From Desulfovibrio sp. Dsv1 (GTDB lineage: Bacteria > Desulfobacterota > Desulfovibrionia > Desulfovibrionales > Desulfovibrionaceae): a stretch of 28,428 nucleotides of DNA. The notes below the pieces were generated by a model that made no database searches, was not told where the DNA came from, and saw only the letters and a program-made list of their open reading frames with translations. The stretch's first letter is position 1; each line of letters begins with the position of its first letter. Where the stretch lies: the NCBI GenBank assembly GCA_000403945.1, contig APFI01000346.1:1-28428 (forward strand), read 5' to 3'. The position numbers and the translations under genes were made by a program. Shown here in pieces: positions 1-6,188 of the stretch.

Positions 1-20
1 TTTTATTTTGGGTCATGACT

Positions 21-300
21 AGGGTGTGTTTGCAAACCTTATAATCAGGCCTGGTTCGTGTAGCTTTTGGACATGTGCCATACCGACATTTCCGTTGAGA
101 CCTGGCAACGGCTTGAGCCTTTTCTGCCGCTTGAGGGTTCGCCCAGGGGTGGTCGTCCGACCAGGGATAAACGGACATTCACAAATGCAATCATCCGGTT
201 GCCGCGCACCGGGGCTCCCTGGAGGGCCTTGCCGGAAGAGTATGGTTCATGGAATGCCGTGTATTCGGGTCTCCTTCCAAAAGGGGGCAAGCAAGAAAAG
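21..300 (+). pseudogene. IS5-family transposase, N-terminal fragment
   Basis: The reading frame from TTG 67 (or ATG 73) encodes about 70 residues typical of the start of IS5-family DDE transposases: DISVETWQRLEPFLP, then a GRP-R-DKR segment, then TGAPWRALPEEYGSWNAVY. Homology stops near base 270. The remaining tail (GLLPKGG...) looks out of frame and the catalytic DDE core is absent, so this is a truncated, inactive remnant. The sequence at 21-40, GGTGTGTTTGCAAACC-like, resembles the terminal inverted repeat of IS427-type IS5 elements and is preceded by CTAG; that assignment is from memory and weaker. A hairpin and an ISL3 remnant directly follow, so the 3' part was probably lost when the second element arrived or by later deletion. 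Confidence 0.75.
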
Positions 301-302
301 AA

Positions 303-330
303 GGCATATCTGCGGTTAAGCTGATATGCC
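303..330. repeat. Inverted repeat / hairpin between the two IS remnants
   Basis: GGCATATC (303-310) and GATATGCC (323-330) are perfect 8-bp inverted repeats. After one mismatch a further GC/GC pair closes around a six-base GGTTAA loop. It lies exactly between the IS5 fragment and the ISL3 pseudogene. It could be a terminator-like hairpin protecting the transposase from outside transcription or part of an IS end; the sequence alone does not decide. Confidence 0.5.
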
Positions 331-332
331 TA

Positions 333-353
333 CAGGGAATCGATTTTCCGAGC
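333..353 (+). repeat. Candidate left inverted repeat of the ISL3-type element
   Basis: TTTCCGAGC at 345-353 recurs in inverted orientation at 1563-1571. The outward sequences are also similar (CAGGGAATC here, CAGAGAACC on the complement at the right end), but a two-base length difference is needed to align them. The pair brackets the ISL3 transposase pseudogene at a sensible distance of about 1.25 kb. No 8-bp target duplication was visible outside the pair. Confidence 0.45.
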
Positions 354-372
354 AAAGAAGGGAGATTGCCCT

Positions 373-1558
373 GTGGAAAGCATTGTAATTGGTTTGCCGG
401 AATATGTAATCAAAAAAATAGTCTCCAAGATGCCGCTGATTTTGGAGGTGGCCTGGACAGGCAAGCCCTCCTGTCCGCAGTGTGTGGAGTGCCATGTGCG
501 CATAAAAGATAGTTTTTGGCGCGAGATACGGAATATCCGTCTCCATGACCGCCCCTCGATGTTGAGAGTTTGCTGCCACAAGTATGTTTGCCAGGGCTGC
601 CGCAGATATTTCAACACCCGGCTACCTGGCGTCAAGCGATGGAGCCGTGCTGCAGAGTTGCTGAAAAAATCTGTTTTTTCAGCCTATAACAAGGGATATT
701 CCAACGCCGACATTGCCTGGGAACACGGAATCGGTGTTGCGACTGTGGAGCGCTACCATCACCAGATGATTATTCACAAAATCGGTCATTGCCAGACGCG
801 CCGATGTCCTCGCATCTTGGGAATTGACGAGCACCGCTTTACCCGCAAGCATGGCTTTGTGACCACGTTCTGTGACTTGCAAAAGCGTAAGGTTGTGGAC
901 GTTGCCCTGGGTAAAGACAGCTCCCGGCTGCATGCGTTTTTGAGTTCTTTACAGGGTCGGGAGCGGGTGCGTGTTGTCTGCATTGATGACATGAATTCCG
1001 CAATCGCAGCCCTGTCAGGCAGTGGTTTCCCAACGCAATCATTGTCTGTGACCGCTTTCATGTGATTCGTCTGGTCCAGCACCACATGATGAAAACATGC
1101 AAGCTGCTGGATGAAGAACATGTCTCCTATGGCCGAGGAGGGCTCATGCCTTGCTGATAACTCGGCGAGATCGTCTCCGCCCTGAACAACGCAAAAAGCT
1201 CCGACAGTATTTTGAAACGCAGCCCGCCTTGCAGGCGGTTTGCGAGTTCTGCCATGAGCTGAATGAATTGTTGCGCCTCAAACGACAAAGTCGTCGCCAA
1301 TGTAAAATGCATGTCCACGCATTGCTCGAACGCATCGGGCAGCTTCGCCAAAGCCCTTTTCAAGCCCTGAAAACTCTTGGCAAAACACTGGCCTCCTGGC
1401 AGGAAGAGGTGGCGAGGATGTTTCGTTTTGCACGCAACAACGGCATCCCTGAAGGGTTTCACCGGAAAATGAGGCTGATTCAACGCCGGGCTTATGGATT
1501 CAGGAATTTCGAAAACTACAGGTTGCGCGTACGCGTCCTTTGCGGGCAGGAAATATGA
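373..1558 (+). pseudogene. ISL3-family transposase, broken by two frameshifts
   Basis: Three consecutive frames together spell an ISL3-family transposase. The first part (373 to about 1025) has the N-terminal zinc-finger cysteines (CPQC ... CxxC), an HTH segment and the GIDEH motif with the first catalytic Asp. It also holds CIDDM, with the second. Near 1025 the frame shifts: the continuation FPNAIIVCDRFHVIRLVQ is in another frame and runs to a stop near 1157. A second shift near 1150 restores LITRRDRLRPEQ and the C-terminal signature NNGIPEGFHRKMRLIQRRAYG (read to 1558). All segments are collinear, so this is one gene damaged by small indels. G+C content is clearly lower than in the flanking chromosome, consistent with a transferred element. 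Confidence 0.9.
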
Positions 1559-1562
1559 ATTC

Positions 1563-1583
1563 GCTCGGAAAGGGTTCTCTGGG
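1563..1583 (-). repeat. Candidate right inverted repeat of the ISL3-type element
   Basis: GCTCGGAAA at 1563-1571 is the exact reverse complement of the left copy at 345-353, and the next bases continue as an imperfect match. It begins five bases after the transposase stop codon, which is where the right end of a compact ISL3 element would be expected. Confidence 0.45.
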
Positions 1584-1703
1584 CTTCCGCCCCTCTTTTT
1601 GGTGTAGACCCCGTTTAATCCACTTGGTCGGACAGTCTATTTCACCAACTCCCTTGCCAAAAAAGACTTTTTGGACTGTATCGAATCAAAATGGATTGAA
1701 ATC
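1584..1703. other. Non-coding stretch between IS remnant and tRNA-Ser
   Basis: No convincing gene. The segment GTAGACCCCG ... GGTCGGACAGT (1602-1637) has the look of a terminal repeat of IS3-type elements, which would make this a third IS scar, but I cannot confirm it. AAAAAAGACTTTTT (1660-1674) is a small A/T inverted repeat just beyond the 3' end of the minus-strand tRNA gene and may serve as its terminator. Confidence 0.35.
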
Positions 1704-1795
1704 TGGCGGAGAGGGGGAGATTCGAACTCCCGGTGCGCTGTTAACGCACACACGATTTCCAATCGTGCTCCTTAGACCAGCTCGGACACCTCTCC
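1704..1795 (-). tRNA. serW-like: tRNA-Ser (anticodon GGA)
   Basis: Read on the minus strand the sequence starts GGAGAGG and ends CCTCTCC-G-CCA, giving a 7-bp acceptor stem, a discriminator G and an encoded CCA. The D arm contains TCC ... GGA. The anticodon stem CACGA/TCGTG encloses TTGGAAA, so the anticodon is GGA (serine UCC/UCU). The long variable arm (TGCG ... CGCA) is typical of class II serine tRNAs, and the T arm is GGGAG-TTCGAAT-CTCCC. The 3' end faces the IS remnants. Confidence 0.95.
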
Positions 1796-1803
1796 ATAAA
1801 TGA

Positions 1804-1821
1804 ACCAGCGTTGACGCTGGT
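1804..1821 (-). other. Perfect 8-bp hairpin in the 5' leader of tRNA-Ser
   Basis: ACCAGCGT / ACGCTGGT with a two-base loop lies nine bases upstream of the mature 5' end of tRNA-Ser on the minus strand. It is followed on that strand by TTCATTTA, not a true U tract. It could be a weak terminator for the hisD-purC-fabI transcript or a processing signal in the pre-tRNA. Confidence 0.5.
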
Positions 1822-1836
1822 CCATAAAGCCCAACC

Positions 1837-1865
1837 TGTATATGCTAAAACCGTGTCATCCGCAA
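1837..1865 (-). promoter_or_regulatory. Candidate sigma70-type promoter for tRNA-Ser
   Basis: On the minus strand TTGCGG (1865-1860) is separated by exactly 17 bp from TATACA (1842-1837), pointing at the tRNA about 35 bp downstream. The matches to consensus are only moderate (3/6 and 4/6). It overlaps the end of the upstream small ORF. Confidence 0.4.
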
Positions 1866-2059
1866 GCAAAAAGGTGGCCCGTGTCACCATAAATTGCCCG
1901 GTGGCTTGCCGCCGGTGGGCATATCGCTTTTTTCCCTCCACCGGAGGTACTCAATATGCGGCGCTCATGTGATTGGCGAACGGGTTGCTTTCGCGGCCTT
2001 TTTTGAAGAGACAGGCCAAGAGCCAGAACAATAGCAATTGCCAGAATGCTCCAGGACAT
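1856..2059 (-). CDS. Small single-span membrane protein, function unknown
   Basis: 67 codons from ATG 2059. The first 17 residues (MSWSILAIAIVLALGLS) form one hydrophobic segment, followed at once by a basic stretch (QKRPRKQPVRQSHERR), so an N-out/C-in single-span topology is likely. The last third (after about residue 45) has no recognisable character and may not be conserved. It starts 25 nt after the stop of another tiny membrane-protein gene with the same architecture. A GGGA six bases before the ATG is a weak ribosome-binding site. I recognise no family. It may not be a real gene, but the hydrophobic/basic pattern and position at the end of the fabI transcript support it. Confidence 0.45.
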   Translation of the reverse strand: MSWSILAIAIVLALGLSLQKRPRKQPVRQSHERRILSTSGGGKKAICPPAASHRAIYGDTGHLFACG

Positions 2060-2084
2060 GTTTTTTCCCGCGCCGCCAGCCGGT

Positions 2085-2225
2085 TCAAGATTTGCCTTTC
2101 GTATCCCTGTCCCCTCCGGAGCGCGGCGGGCGTTTTTTGCCGTTCCGCGCTCCGCGCTGAAAGGTCCAGAGGCCGAAGGCGGCCAGCAGGGTAATGCCCA
2201 GAGCGTTGAGGGGCAGATAGTCCAT
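2085..2225 (-). CDS. 46-residue single-span membrane protein, function unknown
   Basis: The ATG at 2225 lies 10 nt after the fabI stop codon and the frame encodes 46 residues. MDYLPLNALGITLLAAFGLW forms a short hydrophobic segment, followed by a very basic and polar tail (FQRGARNGKKRPPRSGG). The same frame is open upstream to 2276, but those codons overlap the end of fabI, so the internal ATG is preferred. The ribosome-binding site is weak, suggesting translation coupled to fabI. No family recognised. Together with the next gene it forms a pair of tiny membrane proteins at the end of a biosynthetic operon. Confidence 0.5.
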   Translation of the reverse strand: MDYLPLNALGITLLAAFGLWTFQRGARNGKKRPPRSGGDRDTKGKS

Positions 2226-2235
2226 GGCGGCGCCG

Positions 2236-3006
2236 TCAGGCCGAGATGCCGATCTGGCTGAAGCCGCTGTCCACATAGATCACTTCACCTGTGATAGCGT
2301 GGGAGAGCTCCGAAGCCAGAAAGGCTGCCGCGCCGCCCACATCCGTAGTGCTGACGTTGCGGCGCAGGGGGGCATGGGCCTCCACATGGTTGAAAATGTC
2401 CTTGAGGCCGGACACCGCCGAGGCGGCCAGGGTCCTGATGGGCCCGGCGCTGAGGGCGTTGACGCGTACGCCTCTGGGACCCAGGTCATAGGCCAGGTAA
2501 CGCACCGAGGCTTCCAGGGCGGCCTTGGCCACCCCCATGACGTTGTAGCCGGGAATGATTTTGGTGGATCCGTGGTAGGTCATGGTGATCACCGAGCTGC
2601 CGTCGTGGAGCAGGGGCTCGAAGGCCCGGCAGAGCCCGGTGAGCGAGTAGGCGGAAACCTCCAGGGCCAGCTTGAAGCCGTCGCGAGAGGTGTCCACGAA
2701 GCGGCCCGCCAGATCCTCGCGGTTGGCGAAGGCCACGGAATGCACGAGAATATCCAGATCGCCCCATTCTTTCTTGACCAAGTCGGCGGCGGCCTGAATC
2801 TGGGCGTCGTCGCAGACGTCACACTGGAAGATGAACTCCCCGCCGAGTTCCTCGCTCAGGGGCTCCACACGCCTTTTGATGGCGTCGCCTACGTAGTTGA
2901 AGGCCAGTCGGGCCCCTTGGGCTTTGAGGCATGAGGCTATGCCGTAGGCAATGCTTTTATTGTTGGCGATCCCCATGATCAGGGCTTTTTTACCTTGCAG
3001 CAGCAT
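2236..3006 (-). CDS. fabI: Enoyl-[acyl-carrier-protein] reductase (NADH), FabI type
   Basis: Catalyses the last reduction of each cycle of type II fatty acid elongation in the cytoplasm. The 256-residue product has the N-terminal dinucleotide motif GIANNKSIAYG (residues 12-22). It also has the FabI Y-x6-K catalytic pair (Tyr154 and Lys161 in YNVMGVAK) and the additional Tyr144 (MTYHGS). These correspond to Tyr156, Lys163 and Tyr146 in E. coli. Further family marks are SVAFANRED and NALSAGPIRT. Length matches the family. ATG 3006 is chosen over an upstream in-frame ATG (3060) because AAGGAG lies five bases before it. It sits 69 nt after purC in the same direction and is followed by two tiny membrane-protein genes. 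FabI is the target of triclosan-type inhibitors in other bacteria. Confidence 0.95.
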   Translation of the reverse strand: MLLQGKKALIMGIANNKSIAYGIASCLKAQGARLAFNYVGDAIKRRVEPLSEELGGEFIFQCDVCDDAQIQAAADLVKKEWGDLDILVHSVAFANREDLAGRFVDTSRDGFKLALEVSAYSLTGLCRAFEPLLHDGSSVITMTYHGSTKIIPGYNVMGVAKAALEASVRYLAYDLGPRGVRVNALSAGPIRTLAASAVSGLKDIFNHVEAHAPLRRNVSTTDVGGAAAFLASELSHAITGEVIYVDSGFSQIGISA

Positions 3007-3075
3007 GGCTTCTCCTTGAAAGCAAGCCGGCACGCCGGCCTCCGGTTGGTGTTTGTGCAACAGTGCGTATGCCCG

Positions 3076-3963
3076 TTATATTTCCCGGGTCAGAATTTCG
3101 TAGGCTTCCTTGTAGCGGTCCGCTGTGGCCCGGATGACCTCCTCGGGCAGATGCGGCGGGGGCGGCTGCATGTTCCAGGGCTGCTTCTTGAGCCAGTCGC
3201 GCAGATACTGCTTGTCGAAACTGGACTGGCCCTGCCCGGCCTTGTACTGGGCTGCGGGCCAGAATCGTGAGGAATCGGGCGTAAGCACTTCGTCGATGAG
3301 GTGCAGACGGCCGTCGATAAAGCCGAATTCAAACTTGGTGTCCGCCACGATGATACCGCGTCCGGCGGCAAAGTCGCGCCCGGCCTCGTAAATGGCCAGG
3401 GAGGTCTTTTCCGCCAGACGGGCCGTGTCTTCGCCCAGCAGGCGGGCGGCCTCGGCCACGCTGATGTTTTCATCGTGCTGGCCCAGTTCCGCCTTGGTGG
3501 AGGGCGTGAACAGGGCGGGTTTCAGTCTGTCCGATTCGCGCAGCCCCTTGGGCAGGGTGTAGCCGCAGACTTGGCCGGTGGCCTGATAGTCCTTCCATCC
3601 GGAACCCGTGATATAGCCGCGCACGATGCATTCCACCGGCAGAGGCTTGGCCTTGCGCGCCAGCACGGCGCGTCCTTCCAGTTCGTCCTTCCAGGGATTC
3701 AGGGCGGCGGGGAAGCGGTTCACGTCACTTTCCAGCAGATGGTTGGGAATGATGTCCCTGAATTTTTCCATCCAGAACAGGGTGATCTTGTTCAGGATCA
3801 CGCCCTTGTAGGGGATGGGTTCGCTCATGATCACGTCAAAGGCCGACATGCGGTCCGTGGTGACGATAAGCAGGATTTTTTCGTCCACATCGTAGATGTC
3901 GCGCACTTTGCCGCGCGAAAGCAGGGGGTAGGCGGTGATGTCCGTTTCGACGACGACTTTCAT
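3076..3963 (-). CDS. purC: Phosphoribosylaminoimidazole-succinocarboxamide synthase (SAICAR synthase)
   Basis: ATP-dependent ligase joining aspartate to CAIR to give SAICAR in purine biosynthesis. The 295 residues show the N-terminal GKVRDIYD motif (residues 18-25), TTDRMSAFD, the signature PVECIVRGYITGSGWKDY (109-126), ADTKFEFGF and DEVLTPDSSRFWP. All are hallmarks of the longer PurC form of about 290-300 residues. AGGAG is five bases before ATG 3963. It lies 19 nt after hisD and 69 nt before fabI, all on the minus strand, so the three are probably co-transcribed. The mix of histidine, purine and fatty-acid genes is not a pathway operon, although the histidine and purine pathways share AICAR. 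Confidence 0.96.
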   Translation of the reverse strand: MKVVVETDITAYPLLSRGKVRDIYDVDEKILLIVTTDRMSAFDVIMSEPIPYKGVILNKITLFWMEKFRDIIPNHLLESDVNRFPAALNPWKDELEGRAVLARKAKPLPVECIVRGYITGSGWKDYQATGQVCGYTLPKGLRESDRLKPALFTPSTKAELGQHDENISVAEAARLLGEDTARLAEKTSLAIYEAGRDFAAGRGIIVADTKFEFGFIDGRLHLIDEVLTPDSSRFWPAAQYKAGQGQSSFDKQYLRDWLKKQPWNMQPPPPHLPEEVIRATADRYKEAYEILTREI

Positions 3964-3982
3964 GGCGGCTCCTGTTTGTGCG

Positions 3983-5287
3983 CTATTTGTGCCGGCGGGC
4001 TTCCACCGAGCGTGCGTGGGCTTCTAGTCCTTCCAGACGGGCCAGCGCGGCGATGGCCGGGGCGTTTTGCAGTAGAAAGGCCGAGGACGCGGCCACGATG
4101 CTGGTTTTCTTGCAGAAGGTCTGCACGGAAAGGGCCGAGGAAAAACGCGCCGTGCCCAGGGTGGGCAGCACGTGGTTGGGTCCGGCGTAATAGTCGCCCA
4201 CCGCCTCGGGGCTGTGCTGGCCCATGAAGACCGCGCCGGCGTGGCGGATGTGCGGCAACACGGCCCAAGGGTCGCGGGTGCAGATTTCCAGATGTTCCGG
4301 GGCCACACGGTTGGCCACGGCCACAGCCACGCCGAGGTTGGGCGCCACCACGATGGCCCCCCAGTCCAGCAGCGAGCGCCCGGCGGTCTGCGCCCTGGGC
4401 AGACTCGCGCACTGGCTGTCCAGCTCCTGCTGGATGCTTTCGGCCAGGCGGGGGTCGTCCGTAATGCAGATGGCTGAGGCCAGGGGGTCGTGCTCGGCCT
4501 GGGAAAGCATGTCAGCCGCGATCCAGGAGGGATTGGCCGACGAATCGGCCAGCACCAGGACCTCGCTGGGCCCGGCGATCATGTCGATGCCCACCGTGCC
4601 CTGAACCAGGCGCTTGGCCGTGGTGACATAAATATTGCCCGGCCCGGCGATGACGTCCACGGACGGCAGGCTCGGCGTGCCGTAGGCCAGGGCCGCGATG
4701 CTCCAGGCTCCGCCCACCCGGTAGATTTCGTCGATGTCCAGCAGATGGGCGGCGGCCAGAATATGCGGATTGACGCTGCCGTCCTTGCGGGGCGGGGTGC
4801 AGACCGCTAGGCGCGGCACGCCCGCCACCTGGGCGGGGATGGCGTTCATCAGCAGGCTGGAAACCAGAGGCGTGTTGCCTCCCTGGCCGCCGGGCACGTA
4901 CAAGCCCACAGCGTCCACAGGCAGAACCCGCTGGCCCAGAATGCTGCCGTCCGGGCGGGTCAGAAACCAGGATTTTTCCAGCTGGGCTTCGTGGAAGGCG
5001 CGGATATTGGCTGCGGCTCCACAGATCTGCTCCCGGTTTTCCACGGAAACCGAGGCGGCGGCGCGGGCGATTTCCTGTTCGCTCACGCGCAGGGGAGGCA
5101 CGAAATCCGGGCAGTCAAAACGGCGGGTGAAATCAACGAGAGCATTGTCGCCCTTCTCCCGCACGGCAGCGAGCATGTCCCGCACCGCGTTTTCAACCCC
5201 GTCGCCGAGGTTGCTGCGGCCATTCAGCCATTGGGCGGCTCTGGGCCATTCCTGATCATTCTGCAGGGTCAAAATACGGCATGTCAT
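3983..5287 (-). CDS. hisD: Histidinol dehydrogenase
   Basis: Zinc enzyme oxidising L-histidinol twice with NAD to histidine, the final steps of the pathway. The 434 residues equal the E. coli length. Visible active-site marks are SQAEHDPLA (Gln and His zinc ligands), VAPEHLEI (catalytic Glu-His), GDYYAGPNHVLPT (Asp zinc ligand) and EGLEAHARS (last His ligand). The NAD-binding GLYVPGG and VIAGPGNIYVTTAK segments are present too. ATG 5287 is preferred over TTG 5293 because GAGAGGA is seven bases upstream of the former and too close to the latter. It is first in the hisD-purC-fabI set, with a promoter-like element directly upstream, and no other his genes lie nearby. Confidence 0.96.
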   Translation of the reverse strand: MTCRILTLQNDQEWPRAAQWLNGRSNLGDGVENAVRDMLAAVREKGDNALVDFTRRFDCPDFVPPLRVSEQEIARAAASVSVENREQICGAAANIRAFHEAQLEKSWFLTRPDGSILGQRVLPVDAVGLYVPGGQGGNTPLVSSLLMNAIPAQVAGVPRLAVCTPPRKDGSVNPHILAAAHLLDIDEIYRVGGAWSIAALAYGTPSLPSVDVIAGPGNIYVTTAKRLVQGTVGIDMIAGPSEVLVLADSSANPSWIAADMLSQAEHDPLASAICITDDPRLAESIQQELDSQCASLPRAQTAGRSLLDWGAIVVAPNLGVAVAVANRVAPEHLEICTRDPWAVLPHIRHAGAVFMGQHSPEAVGDYYAGPNHVLPTLGTARFSSALSVQTFCKKTSIVAASSAFLLQNAPAIAALARLEGLEAHARSVEARRHK

Positions 5288-5313
5288 AAGCAAGTCCTCT
5301 CAGCAATCGTGCC

Positions 5314-5342
5314 AAGATACAGGAGGGACGCAAAAATGTCGA
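5314..5342 (-). promoter_or_regulatory. Candidate sigma70 promoter for hisD-purC-fabI
   Basis: On the minus strand TCGACA (5342-5337, 5/6 to TTGACA) and TATCTT (5319-5314, 4/6 to TATAAT) are exactly 17 bp apart. Transcription would start near 5307, leaving a short leader of about 20 nt containing the GAGAGGA ribosome-binding site. Confidence 0.55.
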
Positions 5343-5381
5343 GGCACGCGGCGGCGATGAACTTCACCGGCGCGGCCGCAT

Positions 5382-5411
5382 CTTGACAGCCCGGCGCGGT
5401 GACCTTATTTG
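5382..5411 (+). promoter_or_regulatory. Candidate promoter for grpE (heat-shock sigma32-like or sigma70)
   Basis: CTTGACA (5382-5388) followed after 14 bp by CCTTATTT (5403-5410) matches the sigma32 pattern (CTTGAA ... CCCCATnT) at most positions. The same DNA can be read as sigma70: TTGACA, 17 bp, TATTTG. No CIRCE inverted repeat (the HrcA operator) is visible. The next gene is a heat-shock co-chaperone, which favours the first reading. Confidence 0.5.
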
Positions 5412-5481
5412 ATACAGATATACACCGCCCTGTGTGCATCCGTTCGTGATGACGTTGTCGGGGCGCGTTTTAGGAGGAAAC

Positions 5482-6120
5482 ATGCGGCGTCATACGATGC
5501 GTTCGTATATGCGGGCGGCCCGGGCCGGCGAGGAATTGCAGGATGAAAACGGCGAAGCCCGGCCGGATCAGGAGGGCCTGAGCCCGGGCGGCGAGGATGC
5601 GCCGGCGGCGGAAGACGCGGGGGCTGCGGCGGAAGACGCGGGGGCTGCGGCGGAAGACGCGGGGGCTGCGGCGGAACAGTCGCAGGTCGAGGCGCGCATC
5701 AGGGCCGAGGTGGAAGAGTTGCGCCTGCGTTCGGCTGCGGAAATGGACAATTTCAAAAAGCGTCTCAACCGCGAGCATCAGGAACAGATGCGCTATGCCG
5801 CCGAAAAGGTGCTCAGCGATCTGCTGCCCACGCTGGACAATCTGGATCTGGCCCTGCAATACGGAAGCAAACACGATGCCTGCAAGGACATGCTGCAGGG
5901 CGTGTTCATGACCCGCAAGCTGTTGCTGGAAGCCGTGACCAAACACGGCTTGGCGCCGCTGGGCGAGGAGGGCGAGGAATTCAGCCCGGAAGTGCACGAG
6001 GCCGTAGGCTTTGAGGCCAGGCCGGATTTCGCTCCCGGCGTGGTGGCTCGCGTGCTCCAGCTGGGCTACAAGCTGGGCGACCGCTTGCTGCGCCCGGCCA
6101 AGGTGATGATCAACCAGTAG
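5482..6120 (+). CDS. grpE: Nucleotide exchange factor GrpE
   Basis: Co-chaperone that releases ADP from DnaK in the cytoplasm. The 212 residues comprise an acidic, alanine-rich, probably disordered N-terminus (about 1-65) and a long coiled-coil helix (VEARIRAEVEELRLRSAAEMDNFKKRLNRE region). The beta-domain signature follows: EEFSPEVHEAVGF ... VLQLGYKLGDRLLRPAKVMI. The start ATG 5482 has TAGGAGG four bases upstream; an in-frame ATG at 5434 lacks one. Residues 44-64 are three perfect copies of EDAGAAA, encoded by a tandem 21-bp repeat. The gene is solitary: neither dnaK, dnaJ nor hrcA is adjacent, and the downstream gene is convergent. Confidence 0.96.
   Translation: MRRHTMRSYMRAARAGEELQDENGEARPDQEGLSPGGEDAPAAEDAGAAAEDAGAAAEDAGAAAEQSQVEARIRAEVEELRLRSAAEMDNFKKRLNREHQEQMRYAAEKVLSDLLPTLDNLDLALQYGSKHDACKDMLQGVFMTRKLLLEAVTKHGLAPLGEEGEEFSPEVHEAVGFEARPDFAPGVVARVLQLGYKLGDRLLRPAKVMINQ
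5611..5673 (+). repeat. Tandem repeat, three identical 21-bp units inside grpE
   Basis: Units start at 5611, 5632 and 5653, each beginning GAAGACGCG and coding EDAGAAA. The copies are identical at DNA level, so the array is recent or being homogenised. A change in copy number would keep the reading frame. Confidence 0.95.
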
Positions 6121-6161
6121 GGGAGCCGCCCAGAAGGCGTGTCTTGCTTCCGTAACTGTTT

Positions 6162-6185
6162 CCCCGCCGGGCCGTCCCGCCGGGG
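6162..6185. terminator. Hairpin between convergent grpE and the HD-GYP gene
   Basis: CCCCGCCGGG (6162-6171) and CCCGCCGGGG (6176-6185) pair with one mismatch around a four-base loop. No T tract follows on either strand, so intrinsic termination would be weak. The position between two convergent stop codons fits a shared terminator. Confidence 0.45.
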
Positions 6186-6188
6186 GGC

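Noticed and set aside
3301..4227. 300-codon plus-strand frame opposite purC and hisD
   Set aside because: Antisense to two confidently identified enzymes and without any domain signature.
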